64,000 nucleotides of DNA from Ctena decussata (GCA_963989385.1 OZ022500.1:117655842-117719841); one strand, 5' to 3'. Counted from the first letter of the stretch, positions 25,101-35,887 are shown. The notes: generated by a model from the letters alone, not told the origin. Program-made: numbers and translations.

Positions 25101-28100
25101 TAAGTATTTTTTGAGGAAAAATATAATTTTAACCAAACATTTACCTTAAATTCATATCAACCTTGTTTCTCTGCTTCTTTTGGTGTGTAGATTTTGACTA
25201 TTAAACCAATTTTACTGCATTTATGTCCTAAACAGCCTCCAAATACCAAGATTTTAACCAAAATGAGGGGGTATACATAGAAAATTGCCAATAAATGCTT
25301 ATGTATAACAGATCTAACCACATTTTCTTGTTTTTATTATTAAGAGAAGTATTAAGGCTCCTATGAAAAGATAAATGTTTCCATAGATATAAAAGAATAG
25401 CAACAAAATCATTATTAATTTTCATTAATCCTTAAAATCATCAGTTTCAGTCATTTCGCTACAGAAACCTCAGCTGACATAGTGAAACTGTCCTAAATGG
25501 TACATTTCTTTACGGATTCATTTGAAACTTGGAGATCACAATGAAAATGTATCAAATTAACATTCAAACTGTTCAGTTTATGGCACATTGCAAAAAGTCA
25601 GTTTGGTTTAGGGTACAGTCCACTAAATATTCATGAGGACTTGCCCCGCCTATTTCGGGGAGAGCATTAGGTTTACATTGTACGAGAGATGACGTCATCT
25701 GTCAATCATGCATGTTAGATTTCTTGCAGTATAAAAAAAGACCAACAAATGATAGTTACAAAAAGGCATATCTAATTGAGAAATATTTTACCAGAAGGAG
25801 ATGGGGTTGATTTTGGTAACTGATCCCCTAGGAAAAAAGTATGCTCTTTTTTTGGGTACTAATCGGTGGTTGCCATACTCAGCCTAGCTTAGCGGCTCAC
25901 TGAGATGGGAAGGCAGTGGATGTTTTCATCTCAAATTGATAGGCTAGGATGACACTTTAAAGCAAGACAGGTTTGGAAAACTTTGTATGTACAGTTTTGT
26001 AATAAAATGACCAGATGTTAACATTGTCGTCTATGGAAAATTAATGGTGGAATGCAACCTAAAGCGCATTAAGTCAGATTGACCTTGGCCTTGTTTCTTA
26101 CTTTCGGTTTCACTTTAGATGTATATCTAGAGATATGTGTCCCTTTGACCATTAAAAGTACATTCTTCTGTGTGATATCCATAGTGAGATTGTTGTTGTA
26201 ATTGATGATTTGAGGCTTTAGGCCTAGGATCATCAGCAAAAGTGAAAACAACATTTTTCTCCATGTAGAATCCAGGGAGGGGGGGGGGGTTGAAATGCAA
26301 CTATATTATTGTACTATAAGTTTTGATGGTAAATTATTTCACATTATTCCAATTTCACATTACGCGGTTAGAGAAAAAGCATCTGGAACACCTGGAAACA
26401 TTTAAAAGCCCATAAAAGCATGATATATGCGATTCTGCGAAATACAGAAAGCGTCGCTTTTCGGAGACTTTTGCAAGTAAATAAGTATTTTTTGAGGAAA
26501 AATATAATTTTAACCAAACATTTACCTTAAATTCATATCAACCTTGTTTCTCTGCTTCTTTTGGTGTGTAGATTTTGACTATTAAACCAATTTTACTGCA
26601 TTTATGTCCTAAACAGCCTCCAAATACCAAGATTTTAACCAAAATGAGGGGGTATACATAGAAAATTGCCAATAAATGCTTATGTATAACAGATCTAACC
26701 ACATTTTCTTGTTTTTATTATTAAGAGAAGTATTAAGGCTCCTATGAAAAGATAAATGTTTCCATAGATATAAAAGAATAGCAACAAAATCATTATTAAT
26801 TTTCATTAATCCTTAAAATCATCAGTTTCAGTCATTTCGCTACAGAAACTTCAGCCGACATAGTGAAACTGTCCTAAATGGTACATTTCTTTACGGATTC
26901 ATTTGAAACTTGGAGATCACAATGAAAATGTATCAAACTAACATTCAAACTGTTCAGTTTATGGCACATTGCAAAAAGTCAGTTTGGTTTAAAGCGCATT
27001 AAGTCAGATTGACCTTGGCCTTGTTTCTTACTTTCGGTTTCACTTTAGATGTATATCTAGAGATATGTGTCCCTTTGACCATTAAAAGTACATTCTTCTG
27101 TGTGATATCCATAGTGAGATTGTTGTTGTAATTGATGATTTGAGGCTTTAGGCCTAGGATCATCAGCAAAAGTGAAAACAACATTTTTCTCCATGTAGAA
27201 TCCAGGGAGGGGGGGGGGGGGGGGGGGGGGGTTGAAATGCAACTATATTATTGTACTATAAGTTTTGATGGTAAATTATTTCACATTATTCCAATTTCAC
27301 ATTACGCGGTTAGAGAAAAAGCATCTGGAACACCTGGAAACATTTAAAAGCCCATAAAAGCATGATATATGCGATTCTGCGAAATACAGAAAGCGTCGCT
27401 TTTCGGAGACTTTTGCAAGTAAATAAGTATTTTTTGAGGAAAAATATAATTTTAACCAAACATTTACCTTAAATTCATATCAACCTTGTTTCTCTGCTTC
27501 TTTTGGTGTGTAGATTTTGACTATTAAACCAATTTTACTGCATTTATGTCCTAAACAGCCTCCAAATACCAAGATTTTAACCAAAATGAGGGGGTATACA
27601 TAGAAAATTGCCAATAAATGCTTATGTATAACAGATCTAACCACATTTTCTTGTTTTTATTATTAAGAGAAGTATTAAGGCTCCTATGAAAAGATAAATG
27701 TTTCCATAGATATAAAAGAATAGCAACAAAATCATTATTAATTTTCATTAATCCTTAAAATCATCAGTTTCAGTCATTTCGCTACAGAAACCTCAGCCGA
27801 CATAGTGAAACTGTCCTAAATGGTACATTTCTTTACGGATTCATTTGAAACTTGGAGATCACAATGAAAATGTATCAAACTAACATTCAAACTGTTCAGT
27901 TTATGGCACATTGCAAAAAGTCAGTTTGGTTTAGGGTACAGTCCACTAAATATTCATGAGGACTTGCCCCGCCTATTTCGGGGAGAGCATTAGGTTTACA
28001 TTGTACGAGAGATGACGTCATCTGTCAATCATGCATGTTAGATTTCTTGCAGTATAAAAAAAGACCAACAAATGATAGTTACAAAAAGGCATATCTAATT

Positions 28101-28369
28101 GAGAAATATTTTACCAGAAGGAGATGGGGTTGATTTTGGTAACTGATCCCCTAGGAAAAAAGTATGCTCTTTTTTTGGGTACTAATCGGTGGTTGCCATA
28201 CTCAGTCTAGCTTAGCGGCTCACTGAGATGGGAAGGCAGTGGATGTTTTCATCTCAAATTGATAGGCTAGGATGACACTTTAAAGCAAGACAGGTTTGGA
28301 AAACTTTGTATGTACAGTTTTGTAATAAAATGACCAGATGTTAACATTGTCGTCTATGGAAAATTAATG
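16144..28369. repeat. Two-module (A/B) tandem satellite array, right block
   Basis: The array continues after the LTR element. A modules begin near 16349, 17279, 18213, 19595, 20977, 22358, 23745, 24676, 26060 and 26990. Order from the left is B(rest)-A-A-A-B-A-B-A-B-A-B-A-A-B-A-A-B. A-A joins have two forms: GGTTAAAG at about 18212 (as in the left block) and GGTTTAAAG at about 17277, 24673 and 26987. Poly-G tracts reach about 23 bases near 27210. The diagnostic GTGATATCC subtype predominates here (7 of 10 A copies) but is the minority in the left block (2 of 8). The last B module is cut at 28369 by a LINE. Confidence 0.97.
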
Positions 28370-31337
28370 AATAGAGTAAGGAATAATCGTAAGGGCAAGA
28401 AAGTCAACCGTGGCACAATCCAGCAGGAATAAAAGGGATTTTTAGCAGTCTTTTAGGGTGTAAATAGAGTGACCTGTTCCAGTCATCTTAGTCCTGTGTG
28501 GCCGAAACCATCTGTACATACCGTATCCGCATTAAACCAAGAAGATTACTCCGAGAGGAGGTGTGCCTTCACTGGCAGAATAACTACTACTACTTGTACT
28601 TGTACTTGTACTTGTAGAAATCTTTGACCGTCCTTCATAGGACAACCACTGGAATCCAGCGTCGTAGATGTGTGGATTTTCTTTGGAGTATGGGGCTATA
28701 TCTACAGATATCCTCAACCACAGTATCACGCAAGATTTATACAATATTTACAAATCGTTTCTGGTTTTTTTTTTATTCAGCACAGATCTGGGTTTACTTT
28801 TCAAATTCTGGGTTTTCTTAGGTGACTCTGTTGGTACACTGTTTTCTCCGTCTAGAATTATCCCTCGACGATCCAAGAATACGTTGGCGAGCACTATGTA
28901 GTATGAAGCATAGCTTGCGACTCAAGTATTCAAATTTAGGGATACTGTCTTTGTTATTCACAATGGTCAGGGTCTCATAAATCTTGCTAATATCTAGAAT
29001 TGCCTGTATTTGACTGTCTGTGGGTAGTTTATTAAAATCCAAGTGTAGCTCCTCGTTACACGTTGAGGCTAAATCATTAAGGACACTTTCTCTGACAATG
29101 TTGAGGCTACTACAATTTAGCAAGAAATGTTCTATGGTTTCGTCTTCCTCCTTGCACAATGGGCACAATGCAGAAGAGGCATAGGATGGTCCAAATTTTA
29201 CTTTCTTTCCTTGAAGAATGTATGTACCAGTAAGCAGTTTCAATTTTACAGAAAGTCTGGTAATTTCTTTAACTGGATTTATTGGTAATTTTAGCACACA
29301 ATGTAAATAGCCAGGGGAATATTCTTTTCCATTCAAGAATGTTAGAGTGCTGTATGATTCGCAACTGGTAATGATTCTGTCTTTCCAATAGTTATTTATA
29401 TTCTGTTCTATGGAACTTTTCCAACAACTTTTAGAAGGAGGTTGATCTAGCAGTTCAAAAGGATTTGGGAGATCATATCGACACAAGATTTTGCGTATTT
29501 GAACGAACCAACTGTGACTGTTTTCATCTTTGAGTAATAATTGCCTATATGCAAGTTGTTTTTCTGTACTATCATTGTCCTGTCTACATATATTGTTAAA
29601 TAATGTTAATGTTTTATGGTCAATTTGGCCTTCAACTGGAATAAAACCGCTGAGAATATATACAGCCGGATCTGGTGTGTTTGTAGGAAGAGAAAGTAAT
29701 CTTTTCAACAACAGTTTTTGACATGTTTCAAGTTTTTCTAGTCCTTTCTGTTTAGGAAGTATGAGTTCTAATCCATACAGTAGTACGGGTTGAACGTATA
29801 TGCGAAGCAGATGTAACGAGGTTTCTGGATCAAAGCCGGTTTCGCCATGAAATCCCGATGACATTAAACTATAAGATGCTCGTCGAGCTTTTGTAATGTT
29901 CTGTGATACAGTTTCTTTTTCAGTCTTTTCTATAGTTGTGCCTCGAACTATGCCCAGATGAGTCGCCTTGTCAACCACAGGCATATCTTGTTCATCCATT
30001 TTCCAATGGTATGAGGGTAACTTAGATTTGACGTCCCACAGTATTACACTTTTTATTGGCTGTAGAATGTATCTATGAAATTTACTATACTGTAGGGAAA
30101 AGTTTATGAGCATCTGAAGTTCATATGGGTTATTACTCATGAGAAGTACATCATCAGCACAGGCTGCTGCATTAAGAACTATATTGCCAATTTTACCGCC
30201 TATACGGGAGCGTTCAAGGATGTGTAGTAAGTCGTCCACATACAACTTGTAAAGGTCTGCGCTTAATAAACCTCCTTGTTTGACCCCTTGATGTATTTCA
30301 AACTGGTCTGAAATGTTACCGCACCATTTGACAGATGAGTGCGAGTCAGTATGTATACCATCTATGAGCACCCAAGGTGCAGGTTCAAGATTCGAGAAGT
30401 AGGCCTTCCGCATAAGTATTTCCTTGTTGACGACATCAAACGCTGATTTGGCGTCGAGGAATGATACATAAACTGGTTTATTCTGGTCACGACTGTCTCT
30501 ACAAAATTCTTCAAGAAGTAATCCGCAATTCATAGGAGACGCATTTGGTGTAAATCCACGTTGCAAACGTGATTGTTGTGAGTCAAAAGTTTCTCTAAAA
30601 TCTTTCCTGAGAATATACTCAATAATCTTTAGGATAACAGGTAATACCGTAATTCCTCTATAGTTTTTTGAGTCTTTTTTATCACCTTTATTTTTAAAAA
30701 TTGGTGATAACAGTCCAGTTTTTAACATTTCTGGGATCTTCCCGTGTGAAAATATTGCGTTTATCAGTTTCTGGAGAAAAAGTACGAGTTCGTCACCAGC
30801 ATAACACACATTCTCTATAGATAGCCCAAAGATATCCTCTGCTTTCCCTTTGTTTATATGCTTCAAGGCTTCTTTTATTTCTGCTGCAGACGTCTTTCTG
30901 CTTTCACAGTGTTTATACAATTTTTGAATGTCCGCATGATCTTGCTTGCATAGGTTGTAAAAGTCAAAGTCAAATACTGAGTGATCATTTGGGGTGGCAA
31001 GTTCACTAAAATGTTTAAACCATCCTTGTAAGACCCCTTCAGCTTCAAAGTATTCATCTCCAACATGTAAGTCATTGATAAAACTATTTCCTGATTGTCT
31101 TTGTTTGCGTACCAGGGTAAAAAACAGTTTCTTATTGGTAGAATTGGCTTCAATAATTTTATTCTTCATTTCCATTCGTTGACGTGCAACTTCGCTACGA
31201 ATGGCTCTACGGTAGAGTATTCTAGACTCCTTTTTGGCTATTAATAATGGGTCATGAAACTGTGATGGTTTTCCAGCGGCTTTCCAAGCTTTATGGGCTT
31301 TACGATTCACCGTTAACGCTCTTGAGATGTCTACTAC
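28370..31337 (-). mobile_element. 5'-truncated LINE (non-LTR retrotransposon) in the last B module
   Basis: A minus-strand LINE is inserted in the satellite between AAATTAATG (left) and TAATGGTGGAATGC (right), giving a TAATG target duplication (28365-28369 and 31749-31753). It keeps RT and the C-terminal region but lacks an endonuclease and any first ORF, the usual result of incomplete target-primed reverse transcription. The 3' region (28370-28817) has no poly(A) and holds a short CTACTA/CTTGTA simple repeat at about 28583-28616. Confidence 0.88.
28818..31337 (-). CDS. LINE ORF2 fragment: reverse transcriptase plus CCHC C-terminus
   Basis: This is the reverse transcriptase of the truncated LINE. 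No ATG begins the frame. It is open from the 5' truncation point through a GTG at 31310 (residue 1 for numbering), so the natural protein was longer. Visible motifs are a thumb-upstream segment (GKIPEMLKTGLLSPIFKNKG, 190-209), the first catalytic Asp in FLDAKSAFD (284-292), QGVKQGGLLSADLY (341-354) and the CADD catalytic box in AAACADDVLLM (381-391). A C-terminal CCHC-like finger follows (CPLC at 716-719, His 728, Cys 733). There is no RNase H. The frame has no stop over 839 codons, so the insertion is young. Clade is not assigned; absence of RNase H and the CPLC finger resemble CR1/L2/Jockey-type elements. Confidence 0.88.
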   Translation of the reverse strand, partial: VVDISRALTVNRKAHKAWKAAGKPSQFHDPLLIAKKESRILYRRAIRSEVARQRMEMKNKIIEANSTNKKLFFTLVRKQRQSGNSFINDLHVGDEYFEAEGVLQGWFKHFSELATPNDHSVFDFDFYNLCKQDHADIQKLYKHCESRKTSAAEIKEALKHINKGKAEDIFGLSIENVCYAGDELVLFLQKLINAIFSHGKIPEMLKTGLLSPIFKNKGDKKDSKNYRGITVLPVILKIIEYILRKDFRETFDSQQSRLQRGFTPNASPMNCGLLLEEFCRDSRDQNKPVYVSFLDAKSAFDVVNKEILMRKAYFSNLEPAPWVLIDGIHTDSHSSVKWCGNISDQFEIHQGVKQGGLLSADLYKLYVDDLLHILERSRIGGKIGNIVLNAAACADDVLLMSNNPYELQMLINFSLQYSKFHRYILQPIKSVILWDVKSKLPSYHWKMDEQDMPVVDKATHLGIVRGTTIEKTEKETVSQNITKARRASYSLMSSGFHGETGFDPETSLHLLRIYVQPVLLYGLELILPKQKGLEKLETCQKLLLKRLLSLPTNTPDPAVYILSGFIPVEGQIDHKTLTLFNNICRQDNDSTEKQLAYRQLLLKDENSHSWFVQIRKILCRYDLPNPFELLDQPPSKSCWKSSIEQNINNYWKDRIITSCESYSTLTFLNGKEYSPGYLHCVLKLPINPVKEITRLSVKLKLLTGTYILQGKKVKFGPSYASSALCPLCKEEDETIEHFLLNCSSLNIVRESVLNDLASTCNEELHLDFNKLPTDSQIQAILDISKIYETLTIVNNKDSIPKFEYLSRKLCFILHSARQRILGSSRDNSRRRKQCTNRVT

Positions 31338-31342
31338 TAATG

Positions 31343-31744
31343 CAATCGGAACACCGCTCGGCCAATTCCGTGAATCAACCTCGGATGTATGACGTGGGAC
31401 TACTTACGTCACACGACTGTTGTTAGGAACAACGACATAAACAAAGATGGCCGCACTGTCGCACCGAGTAAATAATAAAATGAGAAGAAACAAATGTATT
31501 ATCTGTCTCGTCATTAATAATTGACTATTTTGTTTTAACAACAGCAAAGCATTAAATGGGTGTCCGTGAACAGCTGAAGAAGGTCGCAGGTCGAGAATTA
31601 ATTATCATTCGTAGACATAGAGATCTACGGCTTCGGCGTATACTTTCGGCCGAACAACAAAATGTTGGATTTTGCTGCATATTGCTCCGCCTTACATACG
31701 CCCGAGGTCTGATTCACACTGAATTGGCCGAGGAGTTCCGAATG
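31343..31744. mobile_element. 402-bp TIR element (hAT- or Mutator-like MITE)
   Basis: Imperfect terminal inverted repeats of about 55 bp start CAATCGGAACACCGCTCGG on the left and CATTCGGAACTCCTCGG on the right. They are flanked by a 9-bp duplication CTACTAATG (31334-31342 and 31745-31753). No transposase is encoded; the 75-codon frame at 31556 is read through the right TIR. The target spans the junction between LINE and satellite, so this insertion is younger than the LINE. Superfamily is uncertain because 8-9 bp duplications fit hAT or Mutator. Confidence 0.82.
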
Positions 31745-31748
31745 CTAC

Positions 31749-31767
31749 TAATGGTGGAATGCAACCT
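31749..31767. repeat. Terminal remnant of the satellite array
   Basis: TAATGGTGGAATGCAACCT continues the B module broken at 28369. Beyond 31767 the sequence (CTTGCCGGTG) no longer matches the satellite, so this is the true right edge of the array. Confidence 0.85.
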
Positions 31768-32640
31768 CTTGCCGGTGTAACAAGTAAATTTTAACACTAC
31801 CGCTTTTATCCGTACTGGTCGATTCGATAGCGGAAACGGCTACAAAGACATGTCATGCTCTTTTTAGGTTTAAATGAGGTGTATTCTAATAATACCTGAC
31901 CAGTTAGTAGCTTCTCGTTTCAACAGATGAATGACTGGGTAAGTAAATATGTTTATTTATTGCGTCTATTTTTTGACGCATGAGTGGGTGGGGTGATGGT
32001 GCACATTAATTTTAGCAATTTTCAGGCATTTCACGAGTTAGATTACGACCGACAGTGAGCTCAGCACCCACTGCAGTATTGTGGTCAAGTCTGGAAGTCA
32101 CGCTGTCGTTCAAATATGCAAAATAATCATTAATCATTATTAATCTGTATGGAGCCTTGGAGGTGACTCCTCTGTGTCAGTGAGTGCACTTTTACCCTTT
32201 ATGAGGTTGGCAAGAGAGATCAATATTCTAGGGACAAGTCATTTATTATCAGGTGGGGACCCAGTACATTCAGGGGATGGGGACGGAAAATTTTTGGTAA
32301 TCGACTGGGATGAGTGGGAGGCGGGGTCGAACTCAGTAATATAAGCAGTGGAGCAGGGGTGTCTTAAATGTAATTTGGCCTGGTGAATGGTTTTTTTTGG
32401 ACTTTGATCTCACCAGTAAACAATTCCGATTCACCAGTAAACAATTCCAATTCCATAGGTTGGGTCTGAATTCTTTCATCAGTCTTCAATCATTTAAAAA
32501 AAAAATGTCTCAGCTTCCAGGGGGCACCCCCCCCCCCACACACACACACACACATCAAATCATAGAAACATAATTCAGAATTAAAATAAAAATATGATGT
32601 TTGAATCCAAGAGCACGATAGGGGCTACCCAGACCCCGCA
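31768..32640. other. Intergenic DNA, no gene seen
   Basis: This is unique-looking flanking sequence next to the array edge. It holds a (C)11(AC)n microsatellite at 32527-32554 and a short direct repeat of CACCAGTAAACAATTCC at about 32412-32450. No coding or RNA gene is recognised. Confidence 0.6.
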
Positions 32641-32875
32641 TGAGGGGGTGGTCGGGTGGTGCAATGGTGCTTTGTATAACTTCCAGTGCTAGGGCATCCA
32701 TGATCCTACTGATTTGGATCATTGTAGGGCAAGGGCTTACTGCGCTTGAAGTAGGTGTGGGTCAATTTTTTCTCTCATCTATCATCTCTTCTTTCTCCCT
32801 CTCTCTGGGATATAGCCCGATATAGACTGAAATACTGTCTCAAAGGGCCGTTAAATCCAAAACAATCAGTCAGTC
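32641..32875 (+). mobile_element. Degenerate tRNA-derived SINE
   Basis: The head (GTCGGGTGGTGCAATGGTGC) resembles a pol III A box. The tail carries GGGCCGTTAAATCC followed by CAATCAGTCAGTCAG, the kind of GTTAA-plus-short-repeat 3' end seen in widespread metazoan SINEs. CAGACCCC occurs at both flanks and may be the target duplication. The B box is not convincing. Confidence 0.45.
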
Positions 32876-33876
32876 AGACCCCATAAATTTCTCTTAGACT
32901 TTTCGATTCATGTTCTTTTCTTTCAAACTTAAGTCTTCAAAAACATAAATTTCAGAAAGAAAAATAATGATAATATTAAAAAATTGCCTGCTTCGTATCC
33001 AGACTGCTAGTAGGGCAGTATAAAATAGTGTAAAATCATGCCGGTCAGTAAATTTAAATTATAGTGGCATCAGGTCCTTAGTGACCGGGCAATATTTATT
33101 GGGGGCATGGGGCTGGTGCAAATGAGAAACCCACCTTAAAAAAAGTAAGTGACCCATGGCTGGAGATGAAGAACATATGTGTATGCCCCATGGCAGATGA
33201 CAATAAAAAAAAGTTTTGGTCCTATGGCTCAGAGACAGCAAAAAAGCTTCAGGCCCCATGGGGTTCAATACTTCTTTGAACTTAGAACTACAATTAAGAT
33301 GATACATAAAACATCACTGTCAATTGTAAAATCTCTATTAACTCTTTTGCAAAATGAAATATATCCAATCCACTTAAATGGACTTCAGCTAAGGGTAATC
33401 TGATGAGTTAAATTTAGCTACATGCAATGGCTTGATCTCCTTACAAACATAAAAAAGTCAATGCTTTTCGCAGATATTTTCAAACTTGCAAGATCTTGTC
33501 CTGTTTAGAACCTTTTAATCTTCACACAATAGACCTAAGACTGTTCCTGTCTCTCCCCAAAGAACACGCAATTACAATACAGAAGGCAGTCTTCGAATAC
33601 CTGGACAAAACCAATATCATCGCCAGGATATTGATAGATTCCAATACAATAGGGAAAAAATCCCCCAAATTTTCTTTAGTTCGAGCCCTCATTGCTAATC
33701 ACCTACTCAACCTAGTTACCAAAATTCCTGGATCCACATTAAACCCCTTCTAATTACAATGCTTGTGACAAAACTGCCAACCCAGTAAAAGCCCTAGAAC
33801 CTATCTGTATGACCACAATCCGACTTTCCCCACCGTCGTATAAATAACTTTTGTCTGTTGACAATAAGGGCTAAAA

Positions 33877-34460
33877 TTAATGTGTATCCAACCTCCTTAA
33901 TCTCACACCCAGGCCTAGTTACCTGGAAACCAACTGAACCATTATAAAGGTCAACACATTTGCTCCCTAGAAACAGCCAAAAGAAACCGCCCTCCCTTTC
34001 CAACAACCCACAATAAGAAAGAAGCTACGGTCCATTTCACGTTAATAATATTCTCCATTTCCCAAAAAATTAATGTGTATCCAACCCCCTTAATATCACA
34101 CTCAGGCTTAGTTACCTAAAAACTAACTAAACCGTTATAAGGTTAAACCAATGTGCTCCCTAGAAACAGCCAAAAGAAACAGCCCTCCCTTCCCAACAAT
34201 CCAAAATAAGAAATCAGCTATAGTCCTCTTGTCCACTAATAATATTCTCCATTTCCCAAGATATTGGAACACTAACAAAATTCCCATGAACATACAGACC
34301 CTTAAAACTTTAATTATGCAATATATTTTGGAACCAACTAAACCAAGATAAGGTTTAAAACAAATGCCACTGTTCTAGGCCCCAAAAGGAATTTTTACCC
34401 CGCCTACCTCCCTCCCAACAGAATTAAGCTACCGTCCTCTCTGAGACCATAACTCTGTGT
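33877..34460. repeat. 193-bp diverged tandem repeat, about three copies
   Basis: TTAATGTGTATCCAACC starts copies at 33877 and 34070 (period 193), sharing GCTCCCTAGAAACAGCC and AATATTCTCCATTTCCCAA. A third, much more diverged copy continues to about 34460. No coding frame spans the copies. Confidence 0.75.
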
Positions 34461-35015
34461 AACCTAGGCAACCTCAATTACACATGAGGGCCACAAAAAT
34501 ATGGGACAATCGCATTCCAGATCACCCTCAATCTCTTATTCCGCACTGCCCACTCCATTAGTTAATAAGGGAATTTGCTACCCACCCAAGAATTTGCTCC
34601 CCATTTTTTTTAAACTCTAGACCTGCCCTAGGCCCAGCCAGGACAGGGGGGCTGTTCCATCAGAAATAGCAAAGCGAAGGCTGATGGAGGCTTACAGTTT
34701 GGGGAAAATGGAGGGCATGTTGACATGGGCCAAAATTGGCCACAAATTGCCATGCGTCTCCAGAAGCCCTGAATTGTATTGCTAAGGCCAACCTACAGTG
34801 GTATGCTTAAAAACAGTAGATTCAGAGGCAAAAAATCAGCCACGGTTGGGTTCACCTGAAGCACACAACTTTTTTAGGCCTGAAGAGTAGATCTAGTAAT
34901 TATCAACATCCTATTCTAAAAAAGTACATTGTGGTACTGGTAGTTTTCAAATAGTTCAAAAATGTACTTCACAGGTTTTGCGCTATTTTAGGTTTTTCAG
35001 AATAAAGTGATATAA
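34461..35015. other. Intergenic DNA, no feature seen
   Basis: This is non-repetitive AT-moderate sequence with no recognisable gene, RNA or mobile element. Confidence 0.5.
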
Positions 35016-35017
35016 AA

Positions 35018-35150
35018 GTGTCCGCCCCATGGCCAAAGAACCATAAAAAAAGTATCCGCCCCATGCATGAAAGTGAATTAAAAAAGTATCCGCCCCATGC
35101 ATGGAAGCGAGTAAAAAAAGTGCCCACCCCATGCCATTTTTGCACCGGCC
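35018..35150. repeat. Minisatellite with (T)CCGCCCCATGCATG core
   Basis: Four to five copies of a 30-40 bp unit combining an A-run with GTATCCGCCCCATGCATG occur. They lie in the right arm of the 33059-35190 inverted pair. The minus-strand frame over them reads a repeated HAWGG-like pattern and is not considered a gene. Confidence 0.7.
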
Positions 35151-35535
35151 CCATGCCCCCAATAAATATTGCCTGGTACCTTAAGTGCCTATCAGCAGCA
35201 TAACTGCTGTGACTTCTGGGGGCACAGCTCCCAAACCCTCTTGATATAATTAATAGCTTTATAATAGAGCATTCAGCATCAGATTCTTGGTGGGCATGTG
35301 CAGAAAAAAGCATTATAATTAACAGGTAGAAATGAGAGGATGTTCTTTGGTTTTCATATGCTCTTTGTGTTTCATACTATGGTTTGTCTGACTTAAAATA
35401 GTAAAATAGGTAGAAGGGGCTGTAAAACTTTTGGTAAATCATATAAAAAAATGAGTAAGTAGACCCTCCCCTCCCCCTCTCCCTGCTCCCCTGGTAATAA
35501 ATGACTCATCCCCTAAGTACGTACCTTGAACAAGG

Positions 35536-35832
35536 TATACACATCTATCTAAGTACAAAGTAGACATGCATGCAGAAATGTGAAATATTGATATTTTCTT
35601 ATTACCAAAGAATATTGCAAAGTACTTTGTATTATTGCTAATTTGAAACACCAGGAGCACATGTAAAAAAAAAGGAAATAAGATGTATACACATCTATCT
35701 AAGTACAAAGTAGACATGCATGCAGAAATATGAAATATTGATATTTTCTTATTACCAAAGAATATTGCAAAGTACTTTGTATTATTGCTAATTTGAAACA
35801 CCAGGAGCACATGTAAAAAAAAAGATATAAGA
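35536..35832. repeat. 149-bp tandem duplication
   Basis: Two nearly identical copies (35536-35684 and 35685-35832) begin TATACACATCTATCTAAG and end in an A-run after GGAGCACATG. The near-identity implies a recent duplication, ending just before an (AC)n microsatellite. Confidence 0.9.
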
Positions 35833-35847
35833 TAAAGAAAATACATA

Positions 35848-35849
<2 letters not shown>

Positions 35850-35887
<38 letters not shown>
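35850..35887. repeat. (AC)n microsatellite
   Basis: About 19 uninterrupted AC units occur immediately downstream of the 149-bp duplication. Minus-strand Val-Cys frames across it are translation artefacts. Confidence 0.97.

Larger units (their letters stand above)
33059..35190. repeat. Inverted repeat pair flanking 2 kb, with CATGGGGC words inside each arm
   Basis: A 35-bp sequence at 33088-33122 (GGCAATATTTATTGGGGGCA then TGGGGCTGG) recurs inverted at 35139-35173 with very few differences. Inside both arms are iterated CATGGGGC/GCCCCATG words separated by A-runs. This may be the two ends of one 2.1-kb element or two solo ends of a dispersed family. A fragment related to the left arm (GTGACCCATGGCTGGA) recurs near 48480. 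No transposase is seen between them. Confidence 0.6.

Noticed and set aside
270..27748. Repeated 61- and 65-codon minus-strand frames in the satellite A modules
   Set aside because: They are conserved only because the DNA is near-identical throughout the module. There is no codon-specific pattern, no known domain and no expression signal on that strand.
1..28369. Possibility that the tandem array is rDNA, 5S, histone or snRNA gene repeats
   Set aside because: No motif of 5S, 18S, 28S, U1-U6, U3, 7SK or histone coding sequence could be read in either module.
28532..28744. Minus-strand Ser/Thr-rich frame downstream of the LINE ORF
   Set aside because: It reads the short CTACTA/CTTGTA simple repeat in the LINE 3' region.
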